Under the pieces are notes generated by a model that ran no database searches, was not told where the DNA came from, and saw only the letters and a list, made by a program, of their open reading frames with translations. The position numbers were made by a program, and so were the translations under genes. This document shows, piece by piece, positions 60,445 to 64,000 of a stretch of DNA of 64,000 nucleotides. Origin of the DNA: Bog-950 sp964423405 (GTDB lineage: Bacteria; Bacteroidota; Bacteroidia; Chitinophagales; LD1); assembly GCA_964423405.1 (NCBI GenBank), contig CAYREY010000016.1, positions 3,432 through 67,431 on the forward strand, read 5' to 3'. Position 1 is the stretch's first letter, and every line of letters starts with the position of its first letter.

Positions 60445-63400
60445 TTACACCTCGGCATCTTTACCGTGGCAGTTTTTAAACTTTTTACCACTGCCACAAG
60501 GGCAAGGGTCGTTGCGGCCTATTTTTTCGCCTACGCGTATAGGCTCTAATTTGCGCTCGGGCTCTTGCTGCGGTGGCAGGGGCTGACCGCCATCGTTTGT
60601 TTGGTTTACCTGCGGGTTTTCTATTTCGCCGCGGCCTACCTGTATTTTTTGTGCAAAGGCTTTTTGTTTTTCGGCCTCGGCATTACGTACCTGCTCCGGA
60701 TTTGCCTGTGGTACCTGGCCTTTAAATAAGAAGTAAGCAATCTCGCGGTTTACTTCGGCTATCATACCGCTAAACAGGTTGAAGGCCTCTTTCTTATAAA
60801 TTACAATCGGGTCTTTCTGCTCAAAGGTAGCCAGCTGTACTTCCTGTTTCAGGTCGTCAACAGCGCGCAGGTGGTGTTTCCATGCCTCGTCAATCAGCGA
60901 TAGGGTAATGGCTTTTTCAAAGTATGCGTTCAGGTCTTTACCCTGGCTTTGCAATGCTTTTTCCAGATCAACAAAAATGGTCATCTCTTTTTTGCCATCG
61001 CTGTAAGGTACAGCTACAAACTTAACGGTTTCGCCACGGGCTTCGCGTATGCTTTGCAATACCGGCATTACGCTGTTAACGGTGGCGGTTGTTTTATGCT
61101 CGTAGGCTGCTTTTACTTCGGCAAACAGTTTCTCGGTCAGGTCGGCTAAGTTACCGCCCACTAGTTCATCCTGTGTAATAGCTGTATCGATAGAGAAATA
61201 GCGGATTACTTCCAGCTTAAAGTTGTCGTAATCTTTATTGGCCTGGCCGGTGCTGATAAGCTCTTCGCAAAGGTCGAAGAAACTGTTGTTGATGTCCAGC
61301 GATAGCTGGTCGCCAAACAGGGCGTGTTTACGCTTAGCGTAAATAACCTCGCGCTGGCGGTTCATTACATCATCGTACTCCAGCAAGCGCTTACGTATGC
61401 CAAAGTTATTCTCTTCTACTTTTTTCTGGGCACGCTCTATTGATTTAGAGATCATAGAGTGCTGTATTACTTCACCCTCTTCGTAACCCATTTTATCCAT
61501 CACCTTTACAATACGGTCGCTACCGAAAAGGCGCATCAGTTCATCTTCCATCGATACAAAAAACTGCGATGAACCCGGATCGCCCTGACGGCCTGCACGG
61601 CCACGCAACTGGCGGTCAACACGGCGGCTATCGTGGCGCTCGCTGCCTATAATGGCCAAGCCACCGGCTTTTTTTACATCGTCTTTAATTTTTATATCGG
61701 TACCACGGCCTGCCATGTTGGTAGCTATGGTTACGGTGCCTGCATTACCGGCTTCGGCTACTATCTCGGCCTCGCGCTGGTGCTGTTTGGCGTTTAGTAC
61801 GTTGTGTTTTATTTTACGTATGGTAAGCATACGCGATAGTAACTCCGATACCTCTACCGAGGTGGTACCCACCAGTACCGGGCGGCCGGCCTGTGTAAGT
61901 TTTACTACCTCTTCTATAATGGCGTTAAATTTCTCTTTACGGGTTTTGTACACCAGGTCGTCGCGGTCGTCGCGTATAACCGGCCTGTTGGTAGGTATCG
62001 ATGATACCTCCAGTTTGTAAATATCCCACAACTCCTGCGCTTCTGTTTCGGCAGTACCCGTCATACCACACAGTTTGTGGAACATACGGAAGTAGTTTTG
62101 CAGCGTAATGGTAGCCAGCGTTTGCGAGGCTGCTTCTACCTTTACGTTTTCTTTAGCTTCTATAGCCTGGTGCAAGCCATCGCTGTAGCGGCGGCCCTCT
62201 AATATACGGCCGGTGTTTTCATCTACAATCTTCACCTTGCCATCCATTACCACATACTCCACATCTTTTTCAAATAGCGTGTAGGCTTTTAACAGCTGCT
62301 GTACCGAGTGGATGCGCTCGCTCTTTTCGCTGTAGTCGCGCACCAGTGCATCTTTACGGGCTACTTTTTCTTCGGTGGTAAGCCCCTGCGATTCTATCTC
62401 GGCAATGGCCGTACCCATATCGGGTATTACAAAAAAGTTAGGGTCTTCGCCCGAGCCGGTAATTAACTCAATACCTTTTTCGGTTAGCTCTACGCTGTTG
62501 TTCTTTTCATCTATATGGAAATAAAGCTCCTTGTCTACTATCGGCATGTTTTTCTGTTGCTCGCCCAGGTAGTAGTTTTCGGTAGCCTGCATTATTTGTT
62601 TAATGCCCGGTTCGCTCAGGTATTTAATAAGCGCGCTGTTTTTAGGTAAACCACGGTAAGCACGGAAAAGTGCCAGGCCACCTTCGCCTTCTTTCTCACC
62701 GGTTTTGCCTTCTTTAATCAGGCGTTTGGCATCGGTTAAAAACTGGTTGGTAATACGGCGTTGTGTTTCGAACACTTTATAAATACGCGGTTTCAGTTCC
62801 TGAAACTGTACTTCATCTTCCGAGCCTTCTACCTGGCCAGATATAATCAAAGGCGTACGGGCATCGTCAATCAATACCGAGTCCACCTCATCTACCATGG
62901 CAAAGTGGTGTTTACGCTGCACCATTTCGTTAGGGCTGCTAACCATGTTATCGCGCAGGTAATCGAAACCAAACTCGTTGTTGGTGCCGTAGGTAATATC
63001 GGCCATGTATGCCTTGCGGCGCGCCTCTGAGTGTGGCGGGTATTTATCAATACAATCTACGCGCAGGCCTAAAAACTGAAACAGGGGTCCATTCCATTCG
63101 CTATCGCGTCGGGCCAGGTAGTCGTTTACGGTTACAATGTGTACGCCCTCGCCGGCCAGTGCGTTGGTGTAGGCAGGCAGCGTAGCTACCAGAGTTTTAC
63201 CCTCACCGGTGCTCATCTCGGCAATTTTGCCCTGGTGCAGCACTATACCACCTATCAGCTGTACATCGTAATGTACCATATCCCACTTTACCTCGTTACC
63301 GGCAGCCTGCCAGCGGTTGGCGTAGCGTACTTTATCGCCATCTATGGTTATGTTGGGGAACTTAACAGCCAGTTCGCGGTCAAGGTCGGTAGCAGTAGCT

Positions 63401-63789
63401 TCCAGGTAATCGTTGTGGGTGTAGCGGTAAGCGGCTTCTTTAACCACAGCGAAAGCTTCGGGCAATAGTACTTTCAGTATTTCTTCAATTTGCTTATCGC
63501 GGTCTTTGCGCAGGGCGTCTATCTTTTTGTAAAGCTGTTCTTTTACGTGTAGGTCTTCTTCGGTATCGGCCTGTTGCTTTACTCCGGCTATTTCGCCATC
63601 TACACCAGTCAGGTGTTCGGCAATGCGTTGGCGGAACTCCACGGTTTTATTTCTTAACTCATCGTTGCTAATGCCTTTCAGTTTTTCGTATTCGGCATTA
63701 ATTTCTGCAACAATGGGTTGCATTTGTTTGTACTCACGGTCGCTTTTGCTGCCAAAAATTGACTTGACCAGGTTATCGAAAAATCCCAT
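60445..63789 (-). CDS. secA: Preprotein translocase ATPase SecA
   Basis: A 1114-residue protein, long but usual for Bacteroidota SecA. Walker A is MSTGEGKTLVA at about 190, the DEVD motif and then DDARTPLIISG lie in the N-terminal ATPase half, TNMAGRGTDIKI and GSERHDSRRVDRQLRGRAGR in the second half, and the C-terminal zinc-binding tail CPCGSGKKFKNCHG binds SecB or ribosomes. It powers Sec export of every signal-peptide protein listed here. The gene is alone, with a terminator at its end. Full length. Confidence 0.97.
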   Translation of the reverse strand: MGFFDNLVKSIFGSKSDREYKQMQPIVAEINAEYEKLKGISNDELRNKTVEFRQRIAEHLTGVDGEIAGVKQQADTEEDLHVKEQLYKKIDALRKDRDKQIEEILKVLLPEAFAVVKEAAYRYTHNDYLEATATDLDRELAVKFPNITIDGDKVRYANRWQAAGNEVKWDMVHYDVQLIGGIVLHQGKIAEMSTGEGKTLVATLPAYTNALAGEGVHIVTVNDYLARRDSEWNGPLFQFLGLRVDCIDKYPPHSEARRKAYMADITYGTNNEFGFDYLRDNMVSSPNEMVQRKHHFAMVDEVDSVLIDDARTPLIISGQVEGSEDEVQFQELKPRIYKVFETQRRITNQFLTDAKRLIKEGKTGEKEGEGGLALFRAYRGLPKNSALIKYLSEPGIKQIMQATENYYLGEQQKNMPIVDKELYFHIDEKNNSVELTEKGIELITGSGEDPNFFVIPDMGTAIAEIESQGLTTEEKVARKDALVRDYSEKSERIHSVQQLLKAYTLFEKDVEYVVMDGKVKIVDENTGRILEGRRYSDGLHQAIEAKENVKVEAASQTLATITLQNYFRMFHKLCGMTGTAETEAQELWDIYKLEVSSIPTNRPVIRDDRDDLVYKTRKEKFNAIIEEVVKLTQAGRPVLVGTTSVEVSELLSRMLTIRKIKHNVLNAKQHQREAEIVAEAGNAGTVTIATNMAGRGTDIKIKDDVKKAGGLAIIGSERHDSRRVDRQLRGRAGRQGDPGSSQFFVSMEDELMRLFGSDRIVKVMDKMGYEEGEVIQHSMISKSIERAQKKVEENNFGIRKRLLEYDDVMNRQREVIYAKRKHALFGDQLSLDINNSFFDLCEELISTGQANKDYDNFKLEVIRYFSIDTAITQDELVGGNLADLTEKLFAEVKAAYEHKTTATVNSVMPVLQSIREARGETVKFVAVPYSDGKKEMTIFVDLEKALQSQGKDLNAYFEKAITLSLIDEAWKHHLRAVDDLKQEVQLATFEQKDPIVIYKKEAFNLFSGMIAEVNREIAYFLFKGQVPQANPEQVRNAEAEKQKAFAQKIQVGRGEIENPQVNQTNDGGQPLPPQQEPERKLEPIRVGEKIGRNDPCPCGSGKKFKNCHGKDAEV

Positions 63790-63950
63790 CAGTAATATAG
63801 TTGTTTGTTAATGTTAGTAGCCCCGGGCAAGGTTGTTAAATTTTAGGGCCTTTTCCGGGGCTGCTAAACTAAAAGTTTTAAGGTAGTATGCGAGTGTCAA
63901 TAATCAGGCAAACAATTTTTTAAAGAATTATTGGCAGGGTGTTGAGAATA

Positions 63951-63984
63951 TTGGCTGCCCGAATGGGGCTGATTGATAGATTTG
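63951..63984 (+). promoter_or_regulatory. Promoter pointing right, for a gene beyond the window
   Basis: TTG at 63951-63953 and an exact TAGATTTG at 63977-63984 with a 23-base spacer fit the Bacteroidota promoter form. The rest of 63790-64000 holds no recognisable gene. Confidence 0.4.
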
Positions 63985-64000
63985 TGCGACAAAAATTCCG

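Overview
The window is chromosomal DNA of a Bacteroidota bacterium, most likely a Chitinophagales/Sphingobacteriia-type lineage; this placement is an inference from gene content, not a database result. Supporting signs are type IX secretion (T9SS) substrates with type A and type B C-terminal sorting domains, a PorP/SprF protein, SprB and PKD repeat proteins, a TonB receptor/DUF4249 pair, many lipoproteins, a CarB without its allosteric domain, and promoters of the Bacteroidota form (TTTG about 19-23 nt before TAnnTTTG). No mobile element, prophage, CRISPR array, rRNA or tRNA was recognised. Every intergenic space is shorter than 300 bases.

Layout. 1-1450: a partial EamA transporter and two small lipoproteins, all on the minus strand. 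1510-10265: a TetR regulator and a fatty-acid beta-oxidation operon in the fadN-fadA-fadE order known from Bacillus, with a second FadE, a small lipoprotein and a possible 42-aa leading ORF. The operon ends at a strong terminator, and matching palindromes sit on the -33 boxes of both tetR and the operon. 10448-26997: a TPR protein, a 1512-aa PKD adhesin-like T9SS type B protein with its PorP/SprF partner, and two very large T9SS metalloproteases (M4 and M43) that share accessory modules. 27044-38664: an OppC permease, a GT2 glycosyltransferase, carB, a secreted TonB-domain/MORN protein, GNAT, YdcF-like lipoprotein, a DEAD-box helicase and a beta-helix lipoprotein. 38769-42165: a lipid/oxidation neighbourhood with a sterol desaturase, a flavoenzyme that probably carries bicovalent FAD, and a fatty acid desaturase. 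42278-50419: uvrC, a T9SS protein, a bifunctional PBP and an SSS symporter. 50486-57436: a CxxCH protein, a DUF4304 protein, the DUF4249/TonB receptor pair, a GH27 alpha-galactosidase and a T9SS protein. 57575-63789: a lipoprotein, two tandem sterol desaturases and secA.

Three runs of exactly 100 N (8922, 28239, 52782) are each flanked by an identical 55-base duplication. Removing the N and one copy restores an open frame in both genes that are interrupted, so these are scaffolding artefacts and not real gaps or breaks.

No wholly new defence or mobile system was found. The most interesting items are the dual-operator control of the fad operon with palindromic repeats invading the regulator gene, the paired modular metalloproteases whose last SprB unit has lost its partner cysteine in both proteins, the small lipoprotein inside a cytoplasmic beta-oxidation operon, and the TonB-domain protein with a signal peptide and MORN repeats in an AT-rich patch.
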